Shown: positions 13,111 to 26,015, numbered from the stretch's first letter. The stretch: DNA of 64,000 bases from Homarus americanus (GCF_018991925.1 NW_024729477.1:87001-151000); one strand, 5' to 3'. The notes: generated from the letters alone by a model not told the origin. Numbers and translations are program-made.

Positions 13111-13116
13111 AATAAA
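13111..13116 (+). terminator. possible polyadenylation signal, gene B
   Basis: AATAAA lies about 355 bp after the gene B stop. No canonical hexamer is closer, so the true 3' end is uncertain. Confidence 0.4.
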
Positions 13117-14190
13117 TATCCAAATGAGAACAGCCTTTGATTCCTGAGAAAATAAATTTCTTTGTTAAATATCAGAATGTCGGAATTGATTTTGTATTTC
13201 AAATGGACACATGCATCTTGTTGGAGGATGAAGAAGGCCATTTACCCAACTTCACCCGTATGACAGTCTGTTTACATCAAGGAAGTGTTATACTACAAAA
13301 TACTTTCACATGAGATAATTTTTTTCTTTAATACATTTTCACCATATAAATATGGTTCAAGAAGTGCAATATGTCCGTCCGGGGGAAGAAAAAGTATTGC
13401 TGTATGTTGTAAAGAGGACAATTGCTATATCTCTGTTATCATTATTCCTCTCCTATTGTCGTGGGGAGCATAATTCTCAGACAGCGGAGGAAAGAGATGG
13501 GAGTGTCAGTCTGGAGAGGACAAATGTGGGAACCAATAGAAAATGGCGAATAGAAATTAATTAGAAATATCCTCATATACTTTCTTGTTAAGACCCTAAA
13601 GATTCAGTCATATATATAGTGATTATTCTCAGTTCCTTCCCATTATCCTTTCACAGTTCAGTAGGTTAAACTAATTTTCTGGATATCTAAAAAAACACCA
13701 ATAGATTAAACCATATATGATAAAAAATGATTATTAATACAAGAAATAAGCACAGTTAACATTAAACAAACAATTCAAACACAAAGGAACCCAAATCTTA
13801 CGCTAACACACACACACACACACCCACTGGAATTGTACCGACCCACATTACCACTGGACTAAAGCGATGGGGCATAGGCGAGCACATCTCCTATCAGTAT
13901 AGTACAACAAGTCTTTACGTTACAAGTATTTTTCAGTTTAAACATCAAATGGAAATTATTCACGAACATTAAAGATATTACTATACATTATCACTCCGTC
14001 AACAGCTGCAGAATCTCTCTCTATAGACGTCTTAAATAATATATAAATCGCTAAGGCAACAATATCTAGTGAACATATTTACTATGATATACAAAACTCC
14101 TGCATTGCTGCTGTTAACTGATGTGGAAACCAGGGTCGGGATTTACACACATAGTTGTATGATGACTTTCTTGTCACTGGAATATTATAA
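13117..14190. other. intergenic spacer
   Basis: AT-rich sequence with a short CA run near 13805-13822. No gene or element can be supported. Confidence 0.4.
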
Positions 14191-14193
14191 TGC

Positions 14194-14331
14194 ACCTAAC
14201 CTAACCTAACCTAACCTAACATATCCTAACCTAGTTTAACCTGATCTAACCTAACCTAACCTAACCTAACCTGACCTAACCAAACCTAACCTAACCAAAC
14301 ATATCCTAACCTAATTTAACCTGATCTAACA
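14194..14331. repeat. interstitial telomere-type (CCTAA)n block
   Basis: There are tandem CCTAA units (TTAGG on the other strand) with scattered variants such as CCTGATCTAA and CCAAA. TTAGG is the ancestral arthropod telomere repeat and is used by decapods. The block is about 140 bp, degenerate and flanked by ordinary sequence, so it is an internal relic rather than a chromosome end. Confidence 0.85.
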
Positions 14332-14770
14332 TACCACAAACCACAAAAAGAACACTGATTGGAGGTTTGGGATTAAGACGGGGTTGGGGTAGAGGTTGGG
14401 GTGGGAGGTGGGGAAGAGAAAGTCGACGGTCATTTTAATAATTATGTCAAAATGATGTCACAGACAACACGGCGCGTAAAGGTCTGAAATTATAATCAGA
14501 TAATCTGAAACTTCAATAAGTAATTAACCGGGAACACTATACCGAAGTAATGTGTGGGTGTTCTTATTCAATAACCACAAAATAACAAGCCTCAGTTTTT
14601 TAAGTTTTTTTTTTATAAAAGTTTTATATGATTTTTGTTCATAGAAAAGTATTGTCATTTCTATATGAGTACCGTTAAATTAAAACCATGATATCACAAA
14701 GATTACATCTGTATACTAGTCTTGGACATTCTTTCACAATGGAAACGTGGATAAGATAAATCTCGATAAA

Positions 14771-14834
14771 ACCAGACAGGAAAAGGGAAAGACTGTAGTA
14801 CTGGTGCTTCAGTGTTTCCCTTTTCCTGTGTGGT
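14771..14834. other. 64-nt perfect-like hairpin
   Basis: Two 25-nt arms, 14771-14795 and 14810-14834, are inverted complements with two mismatches around a 14-nt loop. The core of the arm is CAGGAAAAGGGAAA. The size and shape are those of a pre-miRNA, but a tiny foldback transposon remnant is equally possible. No expression evidence is available. Confidence 0.5.
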
Positions 14835-15960
14835 CATTATAGATCTAAAACACAGCCCGATACGAGGAATATAGTTATTTCTCTCAATATATCATGCCCC
14901 TATCATTTTCTTTTCAAATATAATGTAGTTATGCAACTTAACAAACATAAACTAGCTTTTATAGTCATAGTTAGGAAACGTAACTACAGATCTTATACTA
15001 CAGTATTTACCGGTATAAATTCTAAACCCTTACAGGTAGGCCAGGTAAGTTCAACACTGCCACATTTCCTAATCATCTATTCAAGTCGTCAGAAAAAGCA
15101 CTTTCCCTTGTATTGAAAACCCAACTAGGTGCTCTGAATAGTCGCCGTTCGCACTCCCTTCCGCTGCTTGCCTCTCAGGCGACCAAACTTGCCCTCACAC
15201 ATGGTATTAGGAGACACACTTTTAGAGATAATGTTAAATTTCTACAACACTTCTGGTCCATCGACTCAAAGACACAAACATGGCGGACGAAATTAACTGA
15301 AAAAACAATGAATCCGGATTTACTTAATAAATTCACATTCTCTGGTAATTGGTTTTCTTCATGGTTATAGAAGGACATTCAGAGTTTTAGAAAATTGTCT
15401 TGCACTTGGTAAATCAGATTAATAAAGCAGAGCTGTTTCTTGCTGTCCAGTACACACTCAACCAGCCCCTCTAAACATCTTCTGTGTCAACTAAGGTAAA
15501 TAGGAAAATCCATGAAAATTTTTATGGGCAGTTTAATGTCTCCAGGAAAGGTCGAAAATAATATAATGATAATTACTGTATATAGCTAAGCAATAATTGC
15601 ATCCATATGAGACTGCGTAGGCGTATAAAAAAATAGAGTACTGGAGCGGATGATTGATAAGGTAAGTGGTATCCTGACTGGTGGGTGGCAGAGGTTGCGG
15701 AAGGAGGCTGATGATTCACTGTGTTTCTTTGGGTGAAAGTGACAGCAAGGTTCAACCACTACACTCACTTGTGTTGATAACTGTTACCTGCATCACCCAT
15801 TGAAACACATCTCACAAATATTCTTCAGTGATATACAAATAAGGATGTGACTTTTACTACTCAGGTATTAGGCTTTAGCACCCAGGAAAATCAGGGGCGA
15901 GAGTGGCAATAATGTAGGACTAAACTAAAGCATGAGAGGGATGCCGTGTAACGCGTGGCT
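14835..15960. other. intergenic spacer upstream of gene C
   Basis: Nothing recognisable is present. Open frames of 60-85 residues near 14.9-15.8 kb have no signal peptide, motif or splice context and are probably chance. Confidence 0.4.
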
Positions 15961-15975
15961 GACTCACCGCCTGGC

Positions 15976-15984
15976 TATATAAAG
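15976..15984 (+). promoter_or_regulatory. TATA box, gene C
   Basis: TATATAAAG lies 56 bp upstream of the gene C ATG. Confidence 0.8.
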
Positions 15985-16031
15985 AAAGCAACTAGCCGCG
16001 GCCGCCACAGAAGGCCCAAACTTTATCCAGA

Positions 16032-17696
16032 ATGGTTACGTTAAAGGCGCTTGTCTTCTTGTTCTGTCTTGGTAAGTTTGAAGCCTCGCGGATATGATCT
16101 ATCATGAAACACTATTTTACCCTTTTGTTCGTCGGCCTTACTACCATTACGGGATGATGGCTAAATAAGTAGTTCTAACACTTCTCTCTTAACTTCTTGT
16201 ACAAATCTAATCTACATAGATGCTCTTATTATTTAGATACTTAAGTCAGTGTCTTATCAGCTCGGGTGTTCGACCAATCAAACCCCAGCCAGTAATACTA
16301 CCCTCAAAATTATCTCCTTAAGTATATATTTATCATTTCACTTGCAAGGATACGGTGACTCATGGTGCTGACACACCTTATCCCCCCGCCCCCCCAAGAG
16401 TAACATACATGTGTACTTCCAACATGTATCATCTAACACTATATTGTTTACTTTGTAATTAAAACAAACCCGAGTTAAGGACATGGGTTCAACATTGTAT
16501 TGTATTCACTAGGAGGCCGTGAGTTAATTGTGTTCATTTCGTAAATTTTAATTCACTAATACAGTGTACATCTCTCCTCACAGGTGTGGTGGTGAGCGAG
16601 GAGGCAGCCCGGGTGAGCACTATAACATAACCTCAATGATTTTAGATTTCCAGTAGTAGTTAGTAGCAAGATTTTAAAAGATGTAATATAAATATAAATC
16701 AACATGAACGTTTCGAGAGAAAAATCGTTTCAAAGAATCTAAACTTATATATTCTTACTTAATATTTACACACTAAAGTGGGCCTCGACTTTCTCCGTGG
16801 TTGTTCCGGATAATGATCGAGTTTTGGGTTAATTACACGCCATTACAATGTCACAAGCAGTTGGTTACTAACGCAATATATTATTAATATAAATCAGTTA
16901 CTTCTTCGAATTTCAGATTTACAGAGTAAGCTTTAAACCGTAACAGTTGAAGTATATTCCTTTATATAACACAGATCTGTATCTCATCCTTAATGCTGCA
17001 CTACAGGAGAAGCGTGGCGGTGGGGGTTATGGCAGTGCCGGACACGGTCATGGGGGACATGGAGGCGGCGGCTATGGTACTGGCGGTGGCGGCTACCTGA
17101 TCGTTGGTGCTGGTGGCGGCGGCGGCCATGGACCTAGCGCTGCTGACATCGCCAACCAGGCTGCACATCAAGCCACAGCCGCTGCCACAGGTCTTCCTGG
17201 AGCTGCCAACGCAGCCGCAGGAGCCGCAGCTAATCAGGCTGCTGCTGCTTCATCGGCTGCAGCGCAAACAGCTCAAGCTGCTGCAGCCAATCAGCAGTCT
17301 CAGGCAGCACAGATCACGACTGCTGCCCAAGGAGCGCAGGCAGCAGCCTTCGCCGAAGGCTCAATGACCTCCCGGACCATAGCAGCCGAGCAGGAAGCCA
17401 AGAACACGTACAATCTGGCGGTGCAGGCAGCCAACGATATTGACGCTGCTCACGCCGAGGCTCGAGGCATCGTGGAGGAGACTTACCAGGCCCTGGTGGC
17501 TGCCAGAGCTATGAGGGCAGCGCAGGCAGCCATGGCCTGGCAGGCTCAGCAGGCCGCCTACTCACTTAACCAGCAGCAGAATCTGTCCCTCAACGACCTG
17601 CAAAAGGCAAATCAAGCAGCTGCCCAGGCCGAGGCAGCAGCAGCTAAGGCACTGGCGAAGGCCAAGAATGGAGGCTACGGATATGGAACACATTAG
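16032..17696 (+). CDS. gene C: secreted Gly/Ala-rich matrix-like pre-pro-protein
   Basis: Exons: 16032-16071, 16584-16612 and 17007-17696, giving 252 residues. Borders are GTAAGT..CACAG (phase 1) and GTGAGC..TACAG (phase 0). Exon 1 reads MVTLKALVFLFCLG, exon 2 GVVVSEEAAR, and exon 3 opens EKRGGGGYG, making the R-E-K-R cleavage site at the junction. The 226-residue mature chain is nearly the same as that of gene A: one Gly fewer in the poly-Gly run, a few substitutions (SASD to SAAD, NKQ to NQQ) and a different last ten residues (KAKNGGYGYGTH end). A long central block, from the CCTTCGCCGAAGGC region through MAWQAQQA, is identical at the nucleotide level as far as I can read. Exons 1-2 and introns are clearly different from gene A. 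Confidence 0.85.
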
Positions 17697-17774
17697 AAGA
17701 GGGATCACTGGCATTAACAGGGTCAGGACAGTTGCAATATGACAGATGATATACTGCAGTATCCACTGACCAGT

Positions 17775-17780
17775 ATTAAA
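17775..17780 (+). terminator. probable variant polyadenylation signal, gene C
   Basis: ATTAAA lies 79 bp after the stop and is followed by GT-rich sequence. It is the commonest variant of AATAAA. Confidence 0.5.
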
Positions 17781-19760
17781 GAACACCTGTCCTAGGGTGT
17801 CCGGTAATGTCAAGCGTTTTACGTGTAATTTCGATACATTTCTAATTTTTATGAAAATTCTAAGTGATATGTATATAGTAGCAAAAAGTAGATGAACTTA
17901 ATGTAAAGTGTAAGTGAATATAATCAGTATTAACCTGAATTTACCAACTTAAGTAGTTTGATTATCTTGAGATGGTGAAGGATGAAAAAAGAGTAAATAT
18001 TACCATATAGGCATTATTAGGCATAGTTATAGCAATACTAACAAAATGTTGTGGTTATTTAAAAGCTTCTCTGAATAGAGTTTTTTATCTTTTGAAATGC
18101 ATAAAATTAAGACCATGCAGTTCATAAGTGGTTAAGTTATAATAAAAAATAATAATAATTTTGTTTAATTTCTCAGTTACATCTCACAAGTACATTGCAA
18201 GAATCTAGCGAATAATAGTGGCCTCTGTGTAACTGTCCACCATCCCAAATAATACTGTGCCGGACCATATTTGTGCCAGTTTGTTTTTATATTTGGACAC
18301 AAGAGGTAAGACTTGTCATCATCACAGACTCATATTGTAGGAATTGGCTCTACAAGTAACAGGTCTTCTTCTTGGCGACATCTCGCTAATACAGAGGAAC
18401 TACAGTAGATTCTCCTGTGAGGTGGTGTCGCCGCACGTAGCCAGTCTCAACACCTCTGGCCAGCACCTACCTAGCCAGAGGACTCAGGAGGCAATACTGA
18501 AGAGCTTTGTATGGCATATGAGCTGACAGGTAATTTCTAAGCTGCCTAGATTGGTAAATGTATTGATTATTTCAGTTTTCAGTAGATGCTTAATGTTTTT
18601 TTTTTTACTTGAAACCTTTACTAATGCTGTTTTTTTTCAAGGAAAGTTGTGACCTATAGACTGTGGCCGCCGATACAGTACTTCTAATGCAAAGGAGTAA
18701 ATAGTTATGACGCATTAGGTACAAAAACACGAAAGTAAAAAAAAAAAAAATGAAACGAGGATCAGCGAGATATTTTTATTTGGAATATTTTCAACTTTGC
18801 TTGCTACTAAATATTTGTAATAACCAAGAACTGCTGCTGTGATTTAAGGCCTGCCTATAGCTTCTACCTATAGTGGTCGTCTACCATTATTACCTAAGCA
18901 GTAGTGTCTTCTTCCGGCAGATAAACAAGTGACTTGTGTCTTGTATTAGGATAAGTCTAATACAACTGGGTTCCATTTACAGCTTAATTTTGATTGATTA
19001 TCGATTACCTGTAGGATGACAGTACAGTATTTTGGTGAGACGTGTATATCATTACGTATACATTATCCACCAGATGACACCACACACTTGGAAATGCGAC
19101 TCTTAAACCCCAGGAATCGTTTACTTTTTGCAAATGTCGCCGAACAGTTAATGACACTTCGAGTGAAGTTGTTACACTGTAGTACTTACAATATATGTTT
19201 GAATGAGACAATCATCTGTTTCAACGACAAGTTTTTTTCCTACCAAGTAGCTAGGTTTTTTTAATTACCATTTAGCTGAAATTATCTTGATCATTAGGCA
19301 AATTGTTCTATTGTTGATTTATCCAAGTTAAAAAGTAGAGATCCTAATTTTCTTTTCATTTTTTTTCTAATGCGGTTGTCCATGCTTTCCCTGTTATGAA
19401 GTTACCATGACTTATTTTTTCCCTTTACAGACAGTTCACCTGCCTAGCTGGTCATGATAATTTCCCCAGTTCAGATAACCTATTGCTTTCTCAATGACTA
19501 AATGACATATTCTAGCGTTCCTTCCTGAGCTGCTTTGTCCGTGCATGGCTCATGTGCTAGTTTTCCTCACGTAGCTGACGTGTCCACGATAGAGTCAAGT
19601 CAATATACTAACATTACAACACTTCAGCGTGCACCTTCAATAGTGGGCGGGCCGCTATTGTGCACGAAGCCAATTGGGTGTTTTCCTTTCACTTTTGTTT
19701 TCAGTCAAATTTTCTTTGAGTTTACTCCTGCAAGTCACGTGTATGAAAGGTGAAGCAACG
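17781..19760. other. intergenic spacer
   Basis: No supported gene. A 60-residue open frame near 18344-18526 ends just before a CAGGTAATT sequence that could be a splice donor, but no partner exon was found. Confidence 0.35.
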
Positions 19761-19859
19761 GCCATACCCGAGGTAGTCTTTCTGACCAAAATTTCTTGGA
19801 GCTGTAAGACCTTTCCCCCACTAAGAAATTTGGGTCAGAAAGATTACCTCAGGTATGGC
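19761..19859. other. 99-nt inverted repeat
   Basis: Arms of 37 nt, 19761-19797 and 19823-19859, pair with about three mismatches around a 25-nt loop. The arm contains GAGGTAGTCTTTCTGACC. Both a miRNA-like precursor and a small foldback element would look like this. Confidence 0.5.
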
Positions 19860-20865
19860 TGGAACTCCAACAAAACCTGAACAGTGATACACAACTACCC
19901 GGAAAACCTTAATTAATACAGGAGTCTTATTCTATCTCTCGCTCTTAATCTGTCTTAAATGGAAACTTTTTATCTGTTACTGTTTGTTCAAGGGTGCGGC
20001 AGCCGAGTGCATATAGCGCTCGTCTTTTGTCTAAAGGAAGCCGGTTCGATTGCAGGGTACCTCCAGACTAGATGCAGTCGAGTACCTAACTTTATGGACT
20101 TGAAGGCGACAAGTGTAGTGCCGGTCACACTGCCTCTCTGGGCACCTAGTGCTTTGTATGCAGTGAGCTGTATCCATACTGTCACTAAAGGGCACTTAGG
20201 TCTATGGGACCAACTTTTACTCTCTATTCATGTAAGGGCATCCAATCGGGAAAGGAACCACGTGTGACAAATCTCCTGACTATTGAGATCATCCAGCGGG
20301 GTCGGTGATCTCCCCCAGTTCGACTAAATGACTTCACTTTCACACAACCCAACATGGCGAGGCTTCTCAGAGTCTTCTTAACTTAAAATTCTTTACTCAG
20401 CAGCGGAAACCAAGAACCGTTCTAAAACTCTACTGCTCTGAGACACTTATAATTATAATTTATGTATATTACTCATTTATCATTGTTATCTATTATAAAT
20501 CGTCTCTAGTTTTTTTGGGGGATTGCTTTGTAATCGCGCGTCACTTTCCCGCCAATTATGACATACGAGTGATAAAAGAGGAAAAATAGGCAGCTTTTGA
20601 ATAGTGAACTGAAGGTAAAAAATTCTTCCCTCATAAAAATGGCTAAGCAAATCATACAAAAATAGTGTAATTTTGGGCCCCGGCCCCCAGAAGTGGAACC
20701 CCCTCATTAGAAGCACATATATTTTTGTTTCTTTACTATTCATGGCTATGTTTTTTGAGAGCAAAAATTGGAAATGTTTAAGAATATAGCTTTGAAAATA
20801 CTCAAGGGTGTTTAAATTGGTGGGATGGAGGCTGCGGGCCTGTGCATGATCACAGTTTTAACGTA

Positions 20866-20926
<61 letters not shown>

Positions 20927-21134
20927 GTTGTTGTTATTATTTGCATATGCCCTTAATTTTAGCCAAGGACGGACATAGGCTCTGAGCTGTCGGGGTGTTG
21001 TGGCTGCACTCAATTTGGTTAACTAATTTATTTGACCAATAAACAAACTCGGGCAACGCCGAGTACCCCTATAACATATACTGTGCTCATGTCATAGTTT
21101 GTATATGATACCTACCTGCCACGGTGTGCTTCTG
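19860..21134. other. intergenic spacer with (ATT)n
   Basis: Contains an (ATT)n microsatellite at about 20868-20940 and a G/C-run patch near 20505-20705 that may be an old element end. No gene is supported. Confidence 0.4.
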
Positions 21135-21142
21135 GCCATCAC

Positions 21143-21882
21143 TAGGATCTGGATAATTATGCATTTGCATATGTGCATATGCAAATGCATATTTAAGCCA
21201 TTTTTGAGCTAAAGTGCATATTCATATTTTTTTGTTTTATAGGGCATATATTTGGAAAATTCCAAAATATTATAAAACATTCTTCAACCTCAAGGGTCAA
21301 AAAATTCGCGAGCATAACAGCAACGCTGGGGCAGAAATTACTGATATTTGAAATATAATGAATGTCCATTTTGTTGCACTAATGCAAAATCGAAAATGCG
21401 CGATTTTGTTTTAGCGTCATAATATCCAAAAGGAACATACTTAAATGACGTTTATATAGGTCAACATTAGGCTGTGGTTAGCTAGGCCGTGATTGGCTGG
21501 TCAGTGGACATGAACTGTACGTGATGGGTTCGTGTTCAGCCAGGCAAGGTATGGATGCACGGGCTCCCTCGGCTCCTGACACTCTTTTGTTCTTCTGTTT
21601 TCTTAAAAGGAAAATACTTTTTCAGTATTGTTTAATAAATTACTTTATGTCAGTATATTGTTTTTTGTATTTAATCCTTCTTTAAAAAATCCTACTTCGG
21701 CGACATCCTGTCTGGGAAAGTAAATTTACTGAGAAAATGTACAGACAAGGAGTTATTAACTTAGTAGTTATTATTTATTAACAAATTTTAAAGTGCATAT
21801 TTAAGTGCATATTGTCTCAGTTTTTACTGCATATTTGCATGCACATTTAGCCATTTTTAAATGCATAATTATCCTAAGCCTA
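21143..21882 (+). mobile_element. complete non-autonomous hAT-like element
   Basis: The element is 740 bp and flanked by an exact 8-bp direct repeat, GCCATCAC, at 21135-21142 and 21883-21890. An 8-bp duplication is the hAT hallmark. Its ends are inverted: TAGG-initiated left and right termini share an uninterrupted 16-bp GGATAATTATGCATTT core with three mismatches in the outer 8-9 bp. It has no open transposase frame, so it must have moved with an outside enzyme. A nearly identical trimmed copy sits at 9.1-9.8 kb. Confidence 0.85.
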
Positions 21883-21890
21883 GCCATCAC

Positions 21891-22535
21891 ACTTTAAAGT
21901 GCATAACACACACACACACAAAATGAAATCCACTGGTAGATTTATTATGCAATGGAGCAGAAAACAACATTTGAGGAGAATATAAAATATATTTTTATTC
22001 TTGCTTGAAGAAAGGAATTTCAACAACTTGAAATTGTCCTGTTCATATTTCAACGAATGGATAAGTACAGAAATTAGAATGATAAAAAATATGTATTTAT
22101 TGCAAATGGTATTAATGACTGAAATTCGATTATAATGGCTGTATTTTTCGATCAGTGATGGTCAGATTCCGTTGATGACATGAATAAGGATTAGAGTACA
22201 GTATCACATGTGTTGTGGTTAGGCACCAATATTAAGTTGTTAACTATTGTATAAACAATTATTATTATTATTATTATTTTATCTTTAGCAGTGCTAGTCG
22301 CTCTAAACTTAAGTTTATCGCTGACTGACGGAAGAAAATGGTGACACTGACAGAAATGTTGATTTCTTCACTGGCACTTCCGAGCAACTCGCATTAATTT
22401 TCAGATGTTTTATCAATTTACAATTTAATTTATCATGAATGTATTTAGTTGTGCAAAAATAAAAATTATTTACAGTAGAATATTATTTCTTGTTTTGGTT
22501 TATTCAAAACTGATAACTACTTCATATTTAGCATG
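21891..22535. other. spacer between hAT element and gene D
   Basis: AT-rich with a short CA run at 21906 and an ATT run at 22259-22277. Nothing else is recognised. Confidence 0.4.
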
Positions 22536-22541
22536 TTTATT
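22536..22541 (-). terminator. polyadenylation signal, gene D
   Basis: AATAAA on the minus strand lies about 180 nt after the gene D stop codon. Confidence 0.55.
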
Positions 22542-22719
22542 GATCGCAAAATATATACATGTAAGGTCATCCATGAGGGATAACCATGTGTTACAGCCAC
22601 CACACATCAGCCTCGCCACTCTTCACTCACTTTACTATACAGGGACGCACATTTCCTCTTCACAAGTTTTCAAATGTCTGGAAAATCTAGAGAATAAAAA
22701 AGAAACAATAGACACGCCC

Positions 22720-25275
22720 TTAGTGGCCGTAGCCACCTCCATAACCGCCTCCGTATCCGCCGCCGGTGCCCTTTGCCTTAGCTAAAGCCTTGGCTGCTGC
22801 TGCTGCGGCTTGATCTGCTGCTCCCTGTGCGGATTGCAGGTCACTGATGACAACGGCCTGCTGTTGGTGGAGGGAGGCAGCGGCCTGTTGAGCCTGCCAG
22901 GCCATGGCAGCCTGTGCAGCCCTTACGGCTCTGGAAGCCTGCAGAGCATTGAAAGCCTGGGCGACGACTGTCCGGGCCTCCTGACGGGCGGCGGCCAGAT
23001 CGTTGGCCACAGCCACGGCCAGGTTGTAAGTGTTCTCCGCTGCCTGTTCAGCAGCGAAGGCTTGTCCGGACAGTGAGGACTCGGCAAAGGCTGCAGCCTG
23101 CGCTCCCTGAGCAGCCTGTGTTAGCTGTGCTGCCTGTGACTGCTTTTGGGCAGCTGCAGCCTGAGCTGTTTGAGCTGCAGCTGATGCAACAGCAGCAGCC
23201 TGGTTAGCAGCGCCTCGTGCAGCTGAACTAGAGGCTCCATGAAGACCTGCAGCAGCGGCGGAAGCTTGAGCAGCAGCCTGGTTTGCGATGTCGGCAGCGG
23301 TGGGTCCATGGCCGCCGCCGCCACCAGAACCAACAATTAGGTATCCGCCGCCGCCACCGTAACCGCCGCCGTGGCCGCCTGTGAAGGGTCTGTTAAACCC
23401 TCGCTTTTCCTACAAAGAATATATTATCGAGCTGTAGGAAACACTGTTCTGCATACACAATAACATTGTTTTACTCAGGTTGGTATATATCTCTGACGGG
23501 CAGTATGTGAGTTGTTGGTAGGTTTATTTATTAACATCTATCACAGGGAAGCAGGAATTTAGTTTAATTTAACTTGTCATAACACTGTCTGGAACTAATC
23601 CTCAATGTTAGGAAGGTGTTTTTTTTAAATATAGATAGCCTGATTCATAAACTCAATATCCCTCTAAACTGAACTGTTACGTGTTATTACAACCTTTTAT
23701 AACATTTAGGAACCACTTGTTTTTATACGGTAGTTAACGAAAAGAAAATATGTAATATAATGAAACACATTTTGCTTTTAGTTTTGATCAGCGGTTGTGT
23801 TTTACATTAAAGGTTACGGAGATTGTATTGACAATGAGGTTTTTCAGTATAAGGAAGATTCAATTAGAATTTTATTAAATATAGTTTTATCAATGAAGAA
23901 AATTAAGCGTTTTTACTGTAAAAGTTGTAAGAATACAACGTTTATTTTCTGAAGTTGCGTTTGGACATATTGTATTTACCGTTATATCGATAACAAGTCG
24001 TTGCAACAACTATGACACCGGATGTATGGTGTATGAATCTGAAGACTACTGCTATGCAAAATTATGCTGTATTTCAGATTCATAATAAACTAGACAAGGT
24101 GTTACCGCAATTTGACTTATCCAGCTACCATGGCGCCAGAGGTGTAGCATAAACTTTTCTTTACTTTGAGTGCAGGAGTTAGAAATTCAAGAAGACATTA
24201 CCTATTATATTGTTGAAGAGAGATCTTATGACCGAGGAAATATCTCACGATTACTGTGGTTACTATAAGGGAAAATATTTTTTATCTTTTATTTGAAAAG
24301 TCATCGCGGTTACTATCTGCAAGAGCAATAGGTATTTTTTTATGTAAATCTGCAGCTTTAATATGTTAAAAACGTGAAATAAATTCTAAATTATACTTAA
24401 GAGGATGGAAAAGAAAACTCTAGAACAACATACTAGTTTCTCTTGTTGAGAACCAAAGAATCTATTAAAGAAAACTTACGCACACGCACATAAAGTCTTT
24501 GCAATGGGTAACTTATCCATGATAGGTATCACTTGCCAATATCAGGTTAAGAGCACATTTTATGTTGTAAAGTGTTTAAAATAATGTTTTTTCGCCATTA
24601 TAATTATAATCTAATGCTTAAAATTAATTGGTGTACCTAACTCCTGTGGTTAAGGTCCAGGGGCGGATCCAGGAATATCAAAAGGGAGTCAAAGGATTTG
24701 CGGGCGAGCCCACCCAGCGTTATTTTTGGGGAATTTGAGGCCATTTTGAAGCCACGTGCACTTGATATTAGGAGATATTCTGAGGTCAATAGTAATTACA
24801 TTTTACTATTCAAAATTGCCTGAGTACAATACTGCATTAAGGAAAAGTATTGGGATTTTCTGATGAAAAGGGGAGTCCGGACCCCCAGGAACCCCCTGGA
24901 TCCGCCCGTGTTATGATAATAGTTTTATTGCTAATATCGTTCAGTAATATGTTACCTGCCTATGCACTCGGCACTTGGTATTTGTCCACTTCAAGATCAT
25001 TTACGAATCATTTCACATGAACATGTAATATCAGACTGCGTGAGTAGCATCACCCATATTTCACAGGGAAATAAGCTATGATTTTTTTTTCACTGACTAA
25101 TAAATGTATATTCGAAAGGGTCAGTGTGAATATCTGTGTTGTTGTGCGCATGTCCCCAAATTTACCAAACTTAAAATATATTATAATTATTATTAGTTTT
25201 TGCCGGTAAGGTTGATAGTGCGTGGATATTTTTTACATCTGATAGCCAAATATAGGCCTACATTGTTTGCAGTTG

Positions 25276-25343
<68 letters not shown>

Positions 25344-25968
25344 CATTCTTAAAATGTCATTATGGCTGAAATGATGGTGAAATATTGAAATTATCCAAAG
25401 TGTGTAAAAAAAATTATTTGTAATGTATTAATTATCGGGCACATTTCTGCGAAAAAAGGAGTACATCTGGTAGAGTGTAATGTGCAGCAATATGTAGTAC
25501 AGTAATTTTCACTTTACTTAAAAGGGACGCTCAAGTACTCACGCGCACTGCTTCTTCCTCGCCAACCGCAAATCCTGTTTAGAAAAATTTAAATCACTGT
25601 TCACACGAGAAAAAATTGATAAATGGATATATTTATTTGTTCATCAACCCTGCCGAGTTAAAACTTTTTGATTTTATTGAAGAAATTAAGACTGAGCGGT
25701 ATTTAAAGCCCCTGGCCGTTGGAACAAATCAATATCAAAACAGCGGGCGAGTGTTAAGCATATAAAAATGAAAGTGAATTTTAGATTGTATCGTTGAAAC
25801 TAAGACCTTATGACAGTGCATGATTAATAAAAAAAAAAAAGCATGGTTTATTTTTTACAAATATGTATATGAAATAATAAAAAATGCAATCTGGACATCT
25901 AGTTTGGAATGAAATCACGTAGACAGACCTATGAACAGGAGAGCAATAAGAGTCTTCAGGGCAGCCAT
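22720..25968 (-). CDS. gene D: secreted Gly/Ala-rich matrix-like pre-pro-protein
   Basis: Minus-strand exons: 25968-25929, 25574-25543 and 23409-22720, giving 253 residues. Exon 1 reads MAALKTLIALLFIG with a weak GTCTGT donor; exon 2 reads GFAVGEEEAVR with a GTGAGT donor; exon 3 starts EKRGFNRPF after TTTGTAG. The R-E-K-R site is created by splicing, giving a 226-residue mature chain: Gly/His/Tyr-rich start, YLIVGSGG, HGPTAADIANQAA, AAQGAQAAAF, MAWQAQQA and a GGGYGGGYGH tail. Intron 2 is 2.1 kb. Exon 3 has the same length as, and is almost identical to, gene E exon 3, and similarity stops at the splice acceptor and at the last coding codon (stop TAA here, TGA in E). The promoter resembles that of gene A. 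Confidence 0.85.
24659..24908. mobile_element. 250-bp MITE-like element in gene D intron 2
   Basis: Inverted ends GGGCGGATCCAGG at 24661-24673 and its complement at 24895-24907 enclose AT-rich sequence plus a GTCCGGACCCCC patch. There is no coding frame. The interior phrase GGCCATTTTGAAGCCA recurs near 50.2 kb, suggesting a related remnant there. The superfamily is not certain. Confidence 0.6.
25277..25341. repeat. (CA)n(TA)n microsatellite
   Basis: A CA run joined to a TA run inside gene D intron 2. Confidence 0.9.
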
Positions 25969-26015
25969 GTTGGTGGGAGGGTGGGTCCAGTGTGACGTGA
26001 TTTCAGTGTGTGTCG

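Noticed and set aside
15113..15370. 85-residue frame with Lys/Arg-rich composition
   Set aside because: No signal, domain, splice partner or promoter; within chance expectation for a window of this size.
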